Positions 7,801-16,857 of a stretch of DNA of 22,346 bases are shown here, piece after piece. Within the stretch, counting starts at the first letter, position 1. The number at the start of each line of letters is the position of its first letter. The notes below the pieces were generated by a model, which was not told where the DNA came from, searched no databases, and was given only the letters and a program-made list of their open reading frames with translations. The translations under genes and the position numbers were made by a program. Source of the stretch: Chloroflexota bacterium (GTDB lineage: Bacteria > Chloroflexota > UBA6077 > JACCZL01); the NCBI GenBank assembly GCA_020845495.1, contig JADLFM010000020.1, positions 1-22,346 on the forward strand, read 5' to 3'.

Positions 7801-9186
7801 ATGAGCGTTCCGCTTCCTGTGATGACGGGCGCACCCCCGGCTTTCCACGTCATCGTGAAGCCGACCGGCGCCACCTGCAATCTCGATTGCACGTACTGCT
7901 TCTTCCTCTCGAAAGAGATGCTCTACCCCAGTTCCAAATTCCGGATGTCGGACGAGGTGCTGGAGCAGTACATTCGCCAGTTGATCGAAGGTCATCGGAC
8001 GCCAGAGGTCACCATCGCCTGGCAGGGTGGTGAGCCGACGCTGATGGGCCTGGACTTCTTCCGCCGCACGGTGGAGTATGCCCGCAAGTATCAGAAGCCC
8101 GGCACCCGGATCGAGCATACGATCCAGACGAACGGGACACTGCTCGACGATGAGTGGTGCAGCTTCTTCAAAGAGCACGGGTTTCTGGTCGGCATCAGCC
8201 TCGACGGTCCGCGCGCGTTGCACGACACCTATCGCGTCGACAAAGGCGGAAAGCCGACCTTCGACCGCGTTATGCGGGGCATCGAACTGCTCAAACGCCA
8301 TGAGGTCGAGTTCAATACCCTGACCACCGTTCACGCGGCGAACGCCGATCGCCCGCTCGAGGTGTACCGCTTCCTGCGCGACGAGGTCGGCTCCCGGTTC
8401 GTTCAGTTCATTCCCATCGTCGAGCGAGCGACGCCAGAGCTCTTGCCAGTGGCGAATGAGGGCTGGAGTGAGCGCCGCGCGTCGCAGCGGCCGCTCTACG
8501 TTCAGGCCGGTAATCTGGTCACCGAGCGCTCGGTACAACCAGAGCAATGGGGCCAGTTCTTGATCGCCGTCTTCGAGGAATGGATCAGGCGCGACGTCGG
8601 GACGGTCTTCCTCCAGATGTTCGAGTCGGCGCTGGCATCCTGGCTCGGCCTGCCGCCGGGGCTGTGCGTGTTCGCCGAGGAATGCGGGACCGCCCTCGCG
8701 CTGGAGCACAACGGCGACCTGTACTCGTGCGACCACTTCGTCGAGCCGGCCTTCCGGCTTGGCAACATTACCGAACTGCCGATGGTCGATCTGGTCGCCT
8801 CGGAGCGCCAGCGGGCGTTCGGTGCCGCCAAGCGTGATCGCCTGCCGCGGTACTGTCGCGAATGCCCGGTCCTGTTCGCCTGTAACGGTGAGTGCCCTCG
8901 TAATCGCTTCATTTTGACGCCGGATGGCGAGCCGGGCCTGAACTACCTCTGCGCTGGCTATCGCGCGTTCTTCACCCATATCGACCGCCCGATGCGGGTG
9001 ATGGGCGATCTCCTGCGGCGCGGCTTGCCTGCCGACGGCATCATGGCCATTGTCGAGCGTGCGGACCGCGAGTTTCAGACGGCTGTGGTGAAGGCGGGTC
9101 GGAATGCGCCGTGTCCGTGCGGTAGCGGGCAGAAGGTCAAGCGCTGCCACGGCGGACCGTCGGCCGCGGCTCCCAGATCGATCTAA
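7801..9186 (+). CDS. Anaerobic sulfatase-maturating radical SAM enzyme with SEC-C tail
   Basis: The protein has 461 residues. The family (anSME) oxidises an active-site Ser or Cys of sulfatases to formylglycine. The radical SAM cluster motif is CNLDCTYC (Cys26, 30, 33), followed by GGEP at 76-79. The SPASM region has the family pattern of auxiliary Fe-S ligands: Cys289, Cys295, Cys310 (NGDLYSCDHFV), Cys352, Cys355, Cys361, Cys365 and Cys384 (NYLCAGYRAFF). Residues 434-451 (RNAPCPCGSGQKVKRCHGG) form a SEC-C zinc motif. The ATG at 7801 has AAGGA 6 bases upstream; the longer open frame to 7594 has no such support and a non-family leader. No sulfatase gene is in the window. The gene stands alone, divergent from nusA and convergent with rseP, breaking a minus-strand core cluster, so it may be an insertion. 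Confidence 0.9.
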   Translation: MSVPLPVMTGAPPAFHVIVKPTGATCNLDCTYCFFLSKEMLYPSSKFRMSDEVLEQYIRQLIEGHRTPEVTIAWQGGEPTLMGLDFFRRTVEYARKYQKPGTRIEHTIQTNGTLLDDEWCSFFKEHGFLVGISLDGPRALHDTYRVDKGGKPTFDRVMRGIELLKRHEVEFNTLTTVHAANADRPLEVYRFLRDEVGSRFVQFIPIVERATPELLPVANEGWSERRASQRPLYVQAGNLVTERSVQPEQWGQFLIAVFEEWIRRDVGTVFLQMFESALASWLGLPPGLCVFAEECGTALALEHNGDLYSCDHFVEPAFRLGNITELPMVDLVASERQRAFGAAKRDRLPRYCRECPVLFACNGECPRNRFILTPDGEPGLNYLCAGYRAFFTHIDRPMRVMGDLLRRGLPADGIMAIVERADREFQTAVVKAGRNAPCPCGSGQKVKRCHGGPSAAAPRSI

Positions 9187-9343
9187 GTACGGCTCCGACG
9201 ATACAGGGACGGCCGGCGGGCTGACGGCGCCTGGACTCGCCATGCCCGAGATCGGCGAGGTCGGCCGCTGAAGGCCACCATCGCTGGCAACTCACGCCGC
9301 CGGCCCCAGCATCGTGCCCCGCCGGTCTGAGAGGGACGCCCTG

Positions 9344-10432
9344 TTAGCGGCCGTTGATGCTGATGCCGCTGAAGGGGTTGCCGAACGGATTCTGGATATC
9401 GTTCACCGAGATCAGGATCATCAGTGCGATCAGCACCACGATCCCGATGAAGTGCACGAGACTCTCGCGCTCAGGACTGATTCGGCGTCCTCGGATCGCC
9501 TCGATGATGACGAAGAACAGGCGTCCGCCATCGAGCGCGGGGATCGGGAGCAAGTTGGCGAACGAAAGGCCAGCGCTGATAGTTCCGATCGTGGACAAAA
9601 CCGGCCAGAGCACGCCTGATTCCCGGGACACGTCGAATGCCTGGGACGTCAACTGCGCCATGCCCGGCAGCCCGATCGGCCGGAGGTCGCTCGCGCTGAC
9701 CACCCCCCGCGCCCACATGACCGGCGCCATCAGGGTGAGCCCAAACACCTGACCGGCATGAACGAAGCCCCGGTACAGCGATTCGAGCGGGTTATAGCTG
9801 ACGGTTGTCACCGGCAGATCGAGCCGCACGCCGATGGCGCCCTGGCCTTCGGGCGGGTTCTCCCGCGGGGTCAGCGCCGTCGTCTGGGTTTGTCCGTTGC
9901 GCCGGTACTGAAGCTGGATCGGCTCACCCAGGCGTGTCTTGGTGAGATCCTGGAACTCGCGCACCGACGTGACCGGCGTCCCGTTGAAGGCTGTCACGAT
10001 GTCGCCGGCCTGGAGCCCGGCCGCCTGGGCCGGGGAGCCGTCGGCGACGGCACCGATGAGCACTTCATTCAGGACCGGTGTCGGCCAGCCGGTCATGAAC
10101 GCGGCGGCGAAGACGATGCCAGCCGCCAGGAAGTTCATGCCGGAGCCGGCCGCCAGGACGATCGCCCGAGTAAGCTTGCCCTTACTGGCGAAACTGCCCG
10201 GGGCGCTCGGATCTTCTTCGCCGAGCATCCTCACGAATGCGCCGAAGGGGATCCAGTTCAGCGAGTAGATGACGCCGTTGCGCTCGATGCCGACCATGCG
10301 CGGAGGCAGCCCGAAGCCGAATTCCTGGACGACGATGCCGGCGCGCCGCGCGGTGATATAGTGCCCCAGTTCGTGCACGAACATGAGCACGCTCAGCGCG
10401 ACGATGAAGAGCAGCAGATTGAGCGGATCCAT
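9344..10432 (-). CDS. rseP: Site-2 intramembrane zinc metalloprotease RseP
   Basis: The protein has 362 residues. This membrane protease of the S2P/RseP family cleaves transmembrane segments, typically of anti-sigma factors or remnant signal peptides. Membrane segment 1 carries FVHELGHYITARRAG, with HExxH at 20-24. A GSGMNFLAAGIVFAAAF segment starts near 96, a single PDZ domain covers about 125-190 (GSPAQAAGLQAGDIVTAFNG), and the third catalytic motif NLLPIPALDGGRLFF has LDG at 300-302, followed by the last membrane helix. The ATG at 10432 gives a family-like MDPLNLLLF start with AGGTGA 9 bases upstream; a GTG four codons earlier is possible. It lies after dxr as in many bacteria, separated by 183 bp that hold a hairpin and a candidate promoter. 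Confidence 0.95.
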   Translation of the reverse strand: MDPLNLLLFIVALSVLMFVHELGHYITARRAGIVVQEFGFGLPPRMVGIERNGVIYSLNWIPFGAFVRMLGEEDPSAPGSFASKGKLTRAIVLAAGSGMNFLAAGIVFAAAFMTGWPTPVLNEVLIGAVADGSPAQAAGLQAGDIVTAFNGTPVTSVREFQDLTKTRLGEPIQLQYRRNGQTQTTALTPRENPPEGQGAIGVRLDLPVTTVSYNPLESLYRGFVHAGQVFGLTLMAPVMWARGVVSASDLRPIGLPGMAQLTSQAFDVSRESGVLWPVLSTIGTISAGLSFANLLPIPALDGGRLFFVIIEAIRGRRISPERESLVHFIGIVVLIALMILISVNDIQNPFGNPFSGISINGR

Positions 10433-10515
10433 CGGCGTTTTCACCTGATCGGGCGAAGGTGCCGCGCTGGCGCGGCTACCCACGGCCGAGCGGTGGCCGG
10501 GGCCTGCTAATTTCG

Positions 10516-10524
10516 ACTATACCA
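10516..10524 (-). promoter_or_regulatory. Candidate extended -10 promoter for rseP
   Basis: On the minus strand TGGTATAGT forms an extended -10 (TGn plus TATAGT, 5 of 6 to consensus). No good -35 is present at normal spacing. Transcription would start near 10509, about 75 nt before rseP. It suggests that rseP can be expressed apart from dxr. Confidence 0.35.
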
Positions 10525-10569
10525 CGCGTCTCTTTGCGCGCCGGAAGGTTTCTTCTCCCGAGCAGGTGA

Positions 10570-10591
10570 GCGGCGCTCCGCTCTGCGCCGC
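10570..10591 (-). terminator. GC hairpin downstream of dxr
   Basis: GCGGCGC (10570-10576) and GCGCCGC (10585-10591) form a perfect 7-bp stem with an 8-base loop, 25 bases after the dxr stop and before the candidate rseP promoter. There is no T-tract, so its role as a terminator is uncertain. Confidence 0.35.
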
Positions 10592-10615
10592 CCGCAAACT
10601 CGACGTGCTGGGCGA

Positions 10616-11815
10616 TTAGACGGGCGTTCCGAGCGGCGCAACACGGTGCGCGATCTGGCGCGCCCATGCGTCGGCGGCGTACACCTCGTCGAGCGCCGGA
10701 TCGCGGCTCGGGACGTGCCGGTTGAGGGTTTCTTCGACGATGTCCCCAATCCGATCGAACCGCAGAAGGCCGGCCAGGAACAGTTCGACGGCGACCTCGT
10801 TCGCGGCGTTCATGACGGTGGGGTAGGTGTGGCCGTGCCGTCCGGCGTCGAGCGCCAGATAGACGCAGCGGTAGCGGTCCCGTTCGATGTCGCTGAAGGT
10901 CAGGCAGCCAAGCTTGCCCAGGTCGAGGGGCTGTGACGGTGCTGGCAAGCGATCGGGGTAGCTCAGGGCGAACTGGATCGGCAGGCGCATGTCCGGCATC
11001 GATAGTTGCGCTTTGAGCGAGCCGTCTACGAACTCCACCAGGGAGTGGACGATGCTCTCACGATGGAGCACGATGCTCACGTCGTCGACCCCGACCCCGA
11101 ACAGCCAGCACGCCTCCAACACTTCGAGGCCTTTGTTCATCATCGTCGCCGAGTCAATCGTGATCTTCGGCCCCATCGACCAGTTCGGGTGCTTGAGCGC
11201 CTGAGATGGCGTCACGTATGCCAGTTGATCGCTCGGTAGATCGCGGAAGGCCCCGCCCGAGGCGGTCAAGATCAGGCGTCGCAGCCGGGCCTTCGGCTCG
11301 CCGATGAGGCACTGCCAGATCGCACTGTGCTCGGAGTCGACCGGGATGACCGGCGCGCCGTAGCGGCGGGAGGCGGCCATCACGAGGTGGCCAGCCATAA
11401 TGAGCACTTCCTTGTTCGCCAATGCGACGGCGCAGCCGCGTTCGAGCGCGGCCACCGTAGGTGCGAGCCCGGCCGTCCCGCTCGTCGCCACCACGACCAG
11501 GTCGACGTCTGGCGACGTCACAAGATCGACGAGACTCCTCTCACCACGCAGCAGCCGGGTTCCGGGCGGCGCCCACGAAGCATCTGTGCAGCCGTCGCCG
11601 GTCAGCGCGGCGCGCGTCGGCCGAAACTGGCAGACCTGCTCGCGGAAGCGCGGGCTATCGTTGTGGGCGGCCAGCCCGACCACCTCGAAGCGGTCCAGGT
11701 GCCAGCCGATCACATCGAGCGTTTGCCGGCCAATCGACCCGGTGGATCCAAGGATGACGATCCGCCGGCGTCCGGCGGCGCCACGCGCTCCATCGATCTG
11801 GGTATGCCCATTCAT
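10616..11815 (-). CDS. dxr: 1-deoxy-D-xylulose 5-phosphate reductoisomerase
   Basis: The protein has 399 residues. Dxr converts DXP to MEP with NADPH, the committed step of the MEP isoprenoid pathway. The NADPH-binding loop is ILGSTGSIGRQTLDVI (GSTGSIG at 23-29). Further blocks are LANKEVLIMAG (132-142), the metal site VDSEHSA (159-165, Asp160 and Glu162), LTASGGAF, HPNWSMGPKITIDSATMMNKGLE (209-231, with Glu231) and the C-terminal helical domain with NAANEVAVELFL. The ATG at 11815 overlaps the cdsA stop by 4 bases (ATGA) and removes a spurious Arg-rich leader of 38 residues from the longest frame. With ispE in the same window, two MEP pathway genes lie about 6.5 kb apart. Confidence 0.96.
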   Translation of the reverse strand: MNGHTQIDGARGAAGRRRIVILGSTGSIGRQTLDVIGWHLDRFEVVGLAAHNDSPRFREQVCQFRPTRAALTGDGCTDASWAPPGTRLLRGERSLVDLVTSPDVDLVVVATSGTAGLAPTVAALERGCAVALANKEVLIMAGHLVMAASRRYGAPVIPVDSEHSAIWQCLIGEPKARLRRLILTASGGAFRDLPSDQLAYVTPSQALKHPNWSMGPKITIDSATMMNKGLEVLEACWLFGVGVDDVSIVLHRESIVHSLVEFVDGSLKAQLSMPDMRLPIQFALSYPDRLPAPSQPLDLGKLGCLTFSDIERDRYRCVYLALDAGRHGHTYPTVMNAANEVAVELFLAGLLRFDRIGDIVEETLNRHVPSRDPALDEVYAADAWARQIAHRVAPLGTPV

Positions 11816-12642
11816 GACGTCGCCACCAGATAAAAGTATGCACCGGCAACGGCGACCAGGACGCTGTCCATTCGGTCGAGGACGCCGCCGTGGCCGGGGA
11901 TTAACGCTCCGGAGTCTTTCGCCCCGCACTGTCGCTTGATGAACGACTCCATCAGGTCGCCGACGATGGCACAGATGCCAATCGTCAGTCCCAGGCCGGC
12001 CAGATGCAGCGGCGAGCGTGCAAAATTCGGACCGCCGGTCTCAGGGTGCACCAGCCAGGTGAGAGCCGGCGCTGCGAAGACCGCCACCAGCACCGTGACG
12101 ACCAGCGCTGCCGCTGCCCCCTCGCGCGACTTACCGGGGCTGATGCGAGGCGCCAGCCGTGCGCGCCCCCAGCGCCGTCCGACGAAGAACGCCGTGATAT
12201 CACAGGCCCAGGTGCACAACAGCACCACCAGTACCCAGACCAGTCCCAGGCCGTCCGGGAACTGGCGCAAGCTGACGAAGTAGCGGAGGATGCCGCCGAC
12301 GTACAGCGCCCCCACCAGGGTCAGCGCCCAGTCGAGCATGGCGCCGGCGTGGTCGTGCCGGAGCATCGCCCAGAGCAGCCCGAAAATCAGCGCGGCCGCG
12401 ACGAGCGCCGGTACCGTCCGTGCGTCGTCGCTGTAGGCTGCCAGCACCGAGCCGACGGCCAGCGCGATGCCCAGCGGCGTAAACGGCCGGTAGCCGGCCG
12501 AGCCCAGCATCCGGTACAGCTCGAACGACGCCAGGATGGCGGCGATCGCGACGGCGGCCAGATACGGCACGCCACCGACGATGGCGAGCGCCAGCAGGAT
12601 CGGCACGCCGACGATGGCGCTCAGGAATCTCAGTCGCAGCAC
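11812..12642 (-). CDS. cdsA: Phosphatidate cytidylyltransferase (CDP-diacylglycerol synthase)
   Basis: The protein has 276 residues and is an integral membrane enzyme that makes CDP-diacylglycerol from CTP and phosphatidic acid for phospholipid synthesis. Multiple hydrophobic segments cover most of the chain. The family signature is seen from 233 to 260: SFIKRQCGAKDSGALIPG followed by HGGVLDRMDS. SPGKSREG at 168-175 is the second conserved block. The GTG start at 12642 has GGGGAAG about 6 bases upstream. The gene follows uppS after a 185-bp gap that contains a degenerate tandem repeat, and overlaps dxr by 4 bases. Confidence 0.95.
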   Translation of the reverse strand: MLRLRFLSAIVGVPILLALAIVGGVPYLAAVAIAAILASFELYRMLGSAGYRPFTPLGIALAVGSVLAAYSDDARTVPALVAAALIFGLLWAMLRHDHAGAMLDWALTLVGALYVGGILRYFVSLRQFPDGLGLVWVLVVLLCTWACDITAFFVGRRWGRARLAPRISPGKSREGAAAALVVTVLVAVFAAPALTWLVHPETGGPNFARSPLHLAGLGLTIGICAIVGDLMESFIKRQCGAKDSGALIPGHGGVLDRMDSVLVAVAGAYFYLVATS

Positions 12643-12761
12643 CAGTCGCTTCCCCGCACCTCGCCGACGATCGTCCGGGAGCGCACGTCAGCAGGTGGAC
12701 GCGCCCACCTCAGGGTTCACTCGCCCGGGGCTCGCTCCGGCGCTCCGTTGGTGGTGTGCCA

Positions 12762-12817
12762 TCCCGGCCAGCCGAGCCCGGTCAGCCACTTCCGGTCAGC
12801 CAATCCCGGTCAGGCGC
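12762..12817. repeat. 14-bp degenerate tandem repeat between uppS and cdsA
   Basis: Four adjacent 14-bp units (12762, 12776, 12790, 12804) share the core CCGGTCAGCC with one to four changes each; the fifth CCGGTCA at 12822 may be a remnant. The array ends just inside the gap before the uppS stop. It is noncoding. Confidence 0.7.
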
Positions 12818-12827
12818 AATGCTCCGG

Positions 12828-13592
12828 TCACTCTGTGGGAGTCGCGTGACCATTGACCGTCGACAGGCTCCCGAAACGGCGTTCTCGGCTCCCGAATTCC
12901 TGCAACGCCTGCAAGAATTGCTCCTTGCCGAAGTCGGGCCAGTACAGCGACGTCGACCAGTACTCGGCGTACGCGGCCTGCCAGATCAGGAAGTTGCTGA
13001 GCCGCATCTCGCCAGCCGTCCGGATGATGAGATCCGGATCGTGCTGGCCGCCGGTGTAGAGGTAGGCGCTGAACGTCTCCTCGTCGAGCGCGTCAGGGTC
13101 GATGCCTGCCCGCAGCAGCCGACGCACAGCCTCGATGATCTCGGCTCGTCCGCCGTAGTTGAATGCGACGTTGAGGGTGAGGCGGGTGTTGTCCTGGGTC
13201 AGCGTGACGGCCCGCCGGACACGTGCTTGAAGGTTTGCAGGCAAGCCCTCGAGGCAGCCAAGGTGCTGGACACGCACGCCGTTCCGATGGAGTTCATTCG
13301 TCTCGCGGTCGATGACTTCGCCAAGGATTCGGAACAGGCCCGAGACCTCATCCGGCGGCCGTCGCCAGTTCTCGGTCGAGAAGGCGTAGAGGGTGAGCGT
13401 CTCGACGCCGGACTCAACGCAGGCTTCGATGATACGGCGGATGTTCTGGGTCCCGGCGCGGTGGCCGGCCAGTCGTGGCAAGCCGCGCTTTCGCGCCCAG
13501 CGGCCGTTTCCATCCATGATGATCGCGACATGAGCCGGAACGCGCTGCACCTGGTCCACTGGTCTGCCAAGGGTTTGGGGCTGAGTCGCCAT
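12828..13592 (-). CDS. uppS: Isoprenyl (undecaprenyl) diphosphate synthase
   Basis: The protein has 254 residues. This cis-prenyltransferase adds IPP units to FPP to make the undecaprenyl carrier for cell-wall synthesis. Hallmarks are [20 protein letters not shown] with catalytic Asp27, [26 protein letters not shown] and [19 protein letters not shown] followed by AYAEYW. The usual RTSGE/RTGGE reads RTAGE here. The ATG at 13592 shares one base with the frr stop (TGATG); a TTG just upstream at 13595 is less likely because an AGGAGG site lies right before it. The gene order frr-uppS-cdsA-dxr is canonical. The exact chain length of the product cannot be read from sequence. Confidence 0.95.
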   Translation of the reverse strand: MATQPQTLGRPVDQVQRVPAHVAIIMDGNGRWARKRGLPRLAGHRAGTQNIRRIIEACVESGVETLTLYAFSTENWRRPPDEVSGLFRILGEVIDRETNELHRNGVRVQHLGCLEGLPANLQARVRRAVTLTQDNTRLTLNVAFNYGGRAEIIEAVRRLLRAGIDPDALDEETFSAYLYTGGQHDPDLIIRTAGEMRLSNFLIWQAAYAEYWSTSLYWPDFGKEQFLQALQEFGSRERRFGSLSTVNGHATPTE

Positions 13593-14155
13593 CAAACCTC
13601 CTTGACCTCCTTCTCCTTCCGGTCCGCGGCCTCGTCGACCTGCTTGATCGAACCGTCGGTGAGCTTCTGGACTCGATCGACGGCACGCCGCAGATCGTCC
13701 TGGGAGAGCTTGCTCTCCTTTTCGAGCTTCTTGAGCGCGCTATCGGCATCGCGTCGGATGTTGCGGAGAGCGACTTTCGACTCTTCGGCTCGTTTGTGGA
13801 CCTGACGCGCCAGTTCCTGACGCCGCTGCTCGTTGAGTGGCGGGAGCGCGAGTCTGATGACCGTGCCGTCGTTGTTCGGGTTGATGCCGAGCTCGGACTT
13901 CTGAATCGCCTTTTCGATCGCACTGATGAGAGACTTGTCCCAGGGTTGGATCACGAGGAGCCGTGGCTCCGGGACCGAGATCGAGGCGACGGCGTTGATT
14001 GGCTGGGCCGAACCCCATGCTTCGACCTGAACCTTGTCGAGCAGCGACGGCGTCGCCCGCCCGGTGCGGATCGAGGCGTAGTCCTGCTGGAGCACCTCGA
14101 TCGTCTTCCCCATCCGTCGCTCACAGTCCCCGATGACGGTGTTGCTGTCGCTCAC
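13592..14155 (-). CDS. frr: Ribosome recycling factor
   Basis: The protein has 187 residues, the normal length for RRF, which splits the post-termination ribosome with EF-G. Diagnostic blocks are the N-terminal [70 protein letters not shown] and the C-terminal [17 protein letters not shown] and LSQDDLRR helices. The GTG start at 14155 has GGAGC 7 bases upstream. It begins 13 bp after the pyrH stop and its stop codon is joined to the uppS start. The 3' end contains several AAGGAG-like repeats that serve as the uppS ribosome binding site. Confidence 0.97.
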   Translation of the reverse strand: MSDSNTVIGDCERRMGKTIEVLQQDYASIRTGRATPSLLDKVQVEAWGSAQPINAVASISVPEPRLLVIQPWDKSLISAIEKAIQKSELGINPNNDGTVIRLALPPLNEQRRQELARQVHKRAEESKVALRNIRRDADSALKKLEKESKLSQDDLRRAVDRVQKLTDGSIKQVDEAADRKEKEVKEV

Positions 14156-14168
14156 GGCACTTGCTCCG

Positions 14169-14924
14169 TCAAGAAGAGATCACGGTGCCGACGCTCTCGT
14201 CACCGCGAACGATACGCTCGAGGTTCGACTCGTTCATGAGGTCGAACACGACGATCGGCAGTTTGTTGTCCATACACAGGGAGAGCGCCGTGCTGTCCAT
14301 GATCTTCAGCCCGCGCTCGAGCGCTTCCATGTGGCGCAGATGGCTGAAGCGCTGCGCCCCGGGGCTGGTCCTCGGATCGGCATCATAGACGCCGTCGACG
14401 CGGTTCTTGGCCATCAGGATGACGTCGGCGCCGATCTCGAGCGCCCGCAGCGCGGCAGTCGTATCGGTGCTGAAGTAGGGGTTGCCGGTGCCGGCCGCGA
14501 AGATCACGACCCGCCCTTTCTCCAGGTGCCGGATGGCACGCCGCCGAATGTACGGCTCGGCCACCTCGACCATCGTGATGGCGCTCTGGACCCGGGTGTG
14601 CAGGCCGATTCGCTCGAGGCTGGCCTGGAGGGCCAGCCCGTTGATCACTGTCGCCAGCATCCCCATATAGTCGGCCGTCGCGCGCTCCATGCCCCGGCTG
14701 CTCGCGACTTCCCCGCGCCAGATGTTCCCGCCGCCGATGACCACCGCGACCTGGACTCCCAGCCCGACGATCTGTGCGATCTGCCGGGACATGAAGTCCA
14801 GCACGTCGTGGTCGATGGGTGAGGCTGCCTCACCCTGGACAGCCTCACCGCTCAATTTCAGGATGACCCGGCGATAGCAGAGACTCGTGCCCACCGGCCC
14901 AGCCTCCTCGCCCGCGTCTGTCAC
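14169..14924 (-). CDS. pyrH: UMP kinase
   Basis: The protein has 251 residues. PyrH phosphorylates UMP to UDP and is a member of the amino acid kinase superfamily. Key blocks are [14 protein letters not shown] (KLSGEA at 23-28), [13 protein letters not shown] (59-71), the [20 protein letters not shown] helix, [17 protein letters not shown] for nucleotide binding, and [15 protein letters not shown]. The N-terminus is about ten residues longer than usual from the GTG at 14924. It sits between tsf and frr, with gaps of 17 and 13 bp, in the standard bacterial order. Confidence 0.96.
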   Translation of the reverse strand: MTDAGEEAGPVGTSLCYRRVILKLSGEAVQGEAASPIDHDVLDFMSRQIAQIVGLGVQVAVVIGGGNIWRGEVASSRGMERATADYMGMLATVINGLALQASLERIGLHTRVQSAITMVEVAEPYIRRRAIRHLEKGRVVIFAAGTGNPYFSTDTTAALRALEIGADVILMAKNRVDGVYDADPRTSPGAQRFSHLRHMEALERGLKIMDSTALSLCMDNKLPIVVFDLMNESNLERIVRGDESVGTVISS

Positions 14925-14941
14925 GCTGGCCAGCCGTTCGC

Positions 14942-15439
14942 TCAGGAGCCCAGCTCGTACCGGACGAAGCGGCGGACGACGATGTTCTCGCCGAGCTTGC
15001 CGATTGCCTCGTGGACGAGCTCCTGAATGGTCCGCTTCTCGTCGCGGATGAAGGGCTGCTTCAGCAGCGGCAGCTCGTTTGGATCGAGGTCTGCGGGCGC
15101 GCCCTCTTCGTTGCCGATGACCTTCGGGTTCGTCGCCGCGATCTGCATCGCGACGTCGTGGACGAGCCGCTTGAAGTCGTCATTCCGAGCGACGAAGTCA
15201 GTTTCGCAGTTCACCTCGACGAGCACGCCGATGCGGCCACCGTGAATGTACGCGTCGACGAGCCCCTGGGCAGCCACCCGCCCCGCCTTCTTCTCGGCGA
15301 TGGCGGCGCCCCGCTCGCGCAGCTTGAGCTTCGCGCCCTCGAGGCTGCCATTCGCATCCTCGAGCGCCCGCTTGCAGTCCATGACCGGTGCACCGGTCTC
15401 CTCACGAAGTTGCTTGATCTTGCTTGCGTCTACTGCCAC
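14942..15439 (-). CDS. tsf: Elongation factor Ts (short form)
   Basis: The protein has 165 residues. EF-Ts is the nucleotide exchange factor for EF-Tu. The UBA-like N-terminal module (residues 1-50) shows [20 protein letters not shown] and [16 protein letters not shown]. The exchange motif [11 protein letters not shown] is at 80-90. The C-terminal portion ([27 protein letters not shown]) covers one core subdomain only, so this is the short type seen in Thermus and several Chloroflexota, versus about 280 residues in E. coli. The start is GTG at 15439, preceded by a GGGGGTGGAG stretch that also forms one arm of a hairpin. The rpsB-tsf gap is 187 bp. Confidence 0.96.
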   Translation of the reverse strand: MAVDASKIKQLREETGAPVMDCKRALEDANGSLEGAKLKLRERGAAIAEKKAGRVAAQGLVDAYIHGGRIGVLVEVNCETDFVARNDDFKRLVHDVAMQIAATNPKVIGNEEGAPADLDPNELPLLKQPFIRDEKRTIQELVHEAIGKLGENIVVRRFVRYELGS

Positions 15440-15443
15440 ACTC

Positions 15444-15478
15444 CACCCCCGCCCTGCCGGGGCCGAAGACCGGGGGTG
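15444..15478 (-). promoter_or_regulatory. Hairpin covering the tsf ribosome binding site
   Basis: On the minus strand CACCCCCG (15478-15471) is the exact complement of CGGGGGTG (15451-15444), with a 19-base loop. The second arm is part of the purine-rich GGGGGTGGAG that serves as the tsf Shine-Dalgarno, and the start codon is only 4 bases further. Folding would hide the ribosome binding site, suggesting translational control of tsf apart from rpsB. A second smaller hairpin, GCAGGG-CACT-CCCTGC, is at 15498-15513. Confidence 0.45.
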
Positions 15479-15626
15479 CCCGGACGCCTCGGTCGCGGCA
15501 GGGCACTCCCTGCGGTCGTCATGTCACGCTGAATGTGTGCCGGGCGGCGTTGAGGTTGCACGAGGCCGCCATCTCTTGTTCGTGCCGGCCAAGCCGCTCC
15601 TCGTATAAGGCGTTCCTCGTATCCCC

Positions 15627-16634
15627 TCAGGCCATGGGCTGCCCGTCCGGCGCGGCGCTGCTCGCTGTTGCCGATTCGGTCTCGCTCGCAGCGGCCGTTG
15701 CTGTCGGCGTGGCGCCATCCGATGCGGCCTCGCTGGCCGCTCCTGATGCGGGCGGGTCGGCCGTGGTGGCGGCCGGTGCAGCGGCGGTCGCTGCCGCCGC
15801 GGTCCGTGCGCCCGGCGTCACCTCGGAGGACTCGCCGGGTGCGAAGTCGTCGGGCGTAAAGACCATGCCTTCGACTGGCTTGCCCTCGAACTCCTCTGCG
15901 TCCATGACCGCCGCGGCCTCGCCATCGCGCTCGGCCATGGCCGCCTCGCGCTGCTGTTTCCCCTCGATGACGGCATCCGCGATCTTGCCGGTCAGCAGGC
16001 GGATCGCGCGGATCGCGTCGTCATTGGCCGGGATCGGATAGTCGATGACGTCGGGGTTACAGTTCGTATCGACCATCGCGACGATGTGCAACTCGCTGCG
16101 CCGAGACTCGGCAATGGCGATCTGCTCGCGGTGTGGATCGACGATGAAGATGGCGTTGGGCGTACGGTATTGCTTGCGCATGCCGCCGAGGAGCCGTTCC
16201 AGCCGCTCGAGCTCGTCGAGCAACTTGATGCCCTCCTTCTTTGGCAGGCGATCGATCTCGCCGTCATCGCGCATCTGCTCGAGCTGTTCGAGGCGCTTGA
16301 TGCGGCCCAGGATCGTCTGGAAGTTGGTGAGCATGCCACCCATCCAACGTCGGTTGACGTAGGGCATGCCGCAGCGCTTCGCCTCTTCCTCGATCGTCTC
16401 TTGAGCCTGCTTCTTGGTGCCGACGAACAGGATCGTGCCGCCGTTCGCGACGTACTCGCGCACCCAGTTCATCGCCTCTTCCAGCCGCCGGACCGTCTGC
16501 TGGAGGTCGATAATATGGATGCCATTGCGCTCGGTGAAGATGAAGGGCTTCATCTTCGGATCCCAGCGCCTGGTCTGGTGCCCGAAATGCACGCCGGCTT
16601 CGAGCAGGGTCTTCATCTGGACGGGACTGGCCAT
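15627..16634 (-). CDS. rpsB: 30S ribosomal protein S2 with Ala-rich C-terminal extension
   Basis: The protein has 335 residues. S2 is a 30S subunit protein bound late at the head-body junction. The core (1-235) has [20 protein letters not shown], the [12 protein letters not shown] segment, [36 protein letters not shown] and [17 protein letters not shown]. Residues from about 240 to 335 form an extension rich in Ala, Thr, Ser and Asp/Glu, with no known domain, that makes the protein about 90 residues longer than standard S2. The ATG at 16634 has GGAG 7 bases upstream and gives the family-like [14 protein letters not shown] start; a longer frame to 16691 is rejected. It is first in the rpsB-tsf-pyrH-frr cluster with a promoter at 16792-16821. 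Confidence 0.96.
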   Translation of the reverse strand: MASPVQMKTLLEAGVHFGHQTRRWDPKMKPFIFTERNGIHIIDLQQTVRRLEEAMNWVREYVANGGTILFVGTKKQAQETIEEEAKRCGMPYVNRRWMGGMLTNFQTILGRIKRLEQLEQMRDDGEIDRLPKKEGIKLLDELERLERLLGGMRKQYRTPNAIFIVDPHREQIAIAESRRSELHIVAMVDTNCNPDVIDYPIPANDDAIRAIRLLTGKIADAVIEGKQQREAAMAERDGEAAAVMDAEEFEGKPVEGMVFTPDDFAPGESSEVTPGARTAAAATAAAPAATTADPPASGAASEAASDGATPTATAAASETESATASSAAPDGQPMA

Positions 16635-16791
16635 GAGGATGCTCCGTTCGTTTTGGTCTTCCGCGCCGTTCACCCCGCTCGGGGACCTCACCGCCGTCCG
16701 TCGCTGGCCATGAACCGTCGACGACCGGCCGGAAAGGCACGTCCCATGCAGTCCGGGCGCGTGCGGAATTGCTGCGTGTAGCAGCCGACCA

Positions 16792-16821
16792 GTTATACCA
16801 GTCCTCGAAGAAGCCTCACAA
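16792..16821 (-). promoter_or_regulatory. Predicted promoter of the rpsB operon
   Basis: On the minus strand the -10 is TATAAC (16797-16792) with TGG just upstream, an extended -10. The -35 is TTGTGA (16821-16816) and the spacer is 18 bases. The start would be near 16785, giving a leader of about 150 nt with a small GCTGC-TACAC-GCAGC hairpin near its 5' end. Confidence 0.55.
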
Positions 16822-16857
16822 ACAGATTGCGCCGCATTCGACAGAAGGGATGCGGAT

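Noticed and set aside
7795..9243. 482-residue minus-strand open frame across the radical SAM gene
   Set aside because: It is the antisense shadow of a gene with complete catalytic motifs; the reverse translation shows no family-like segments.
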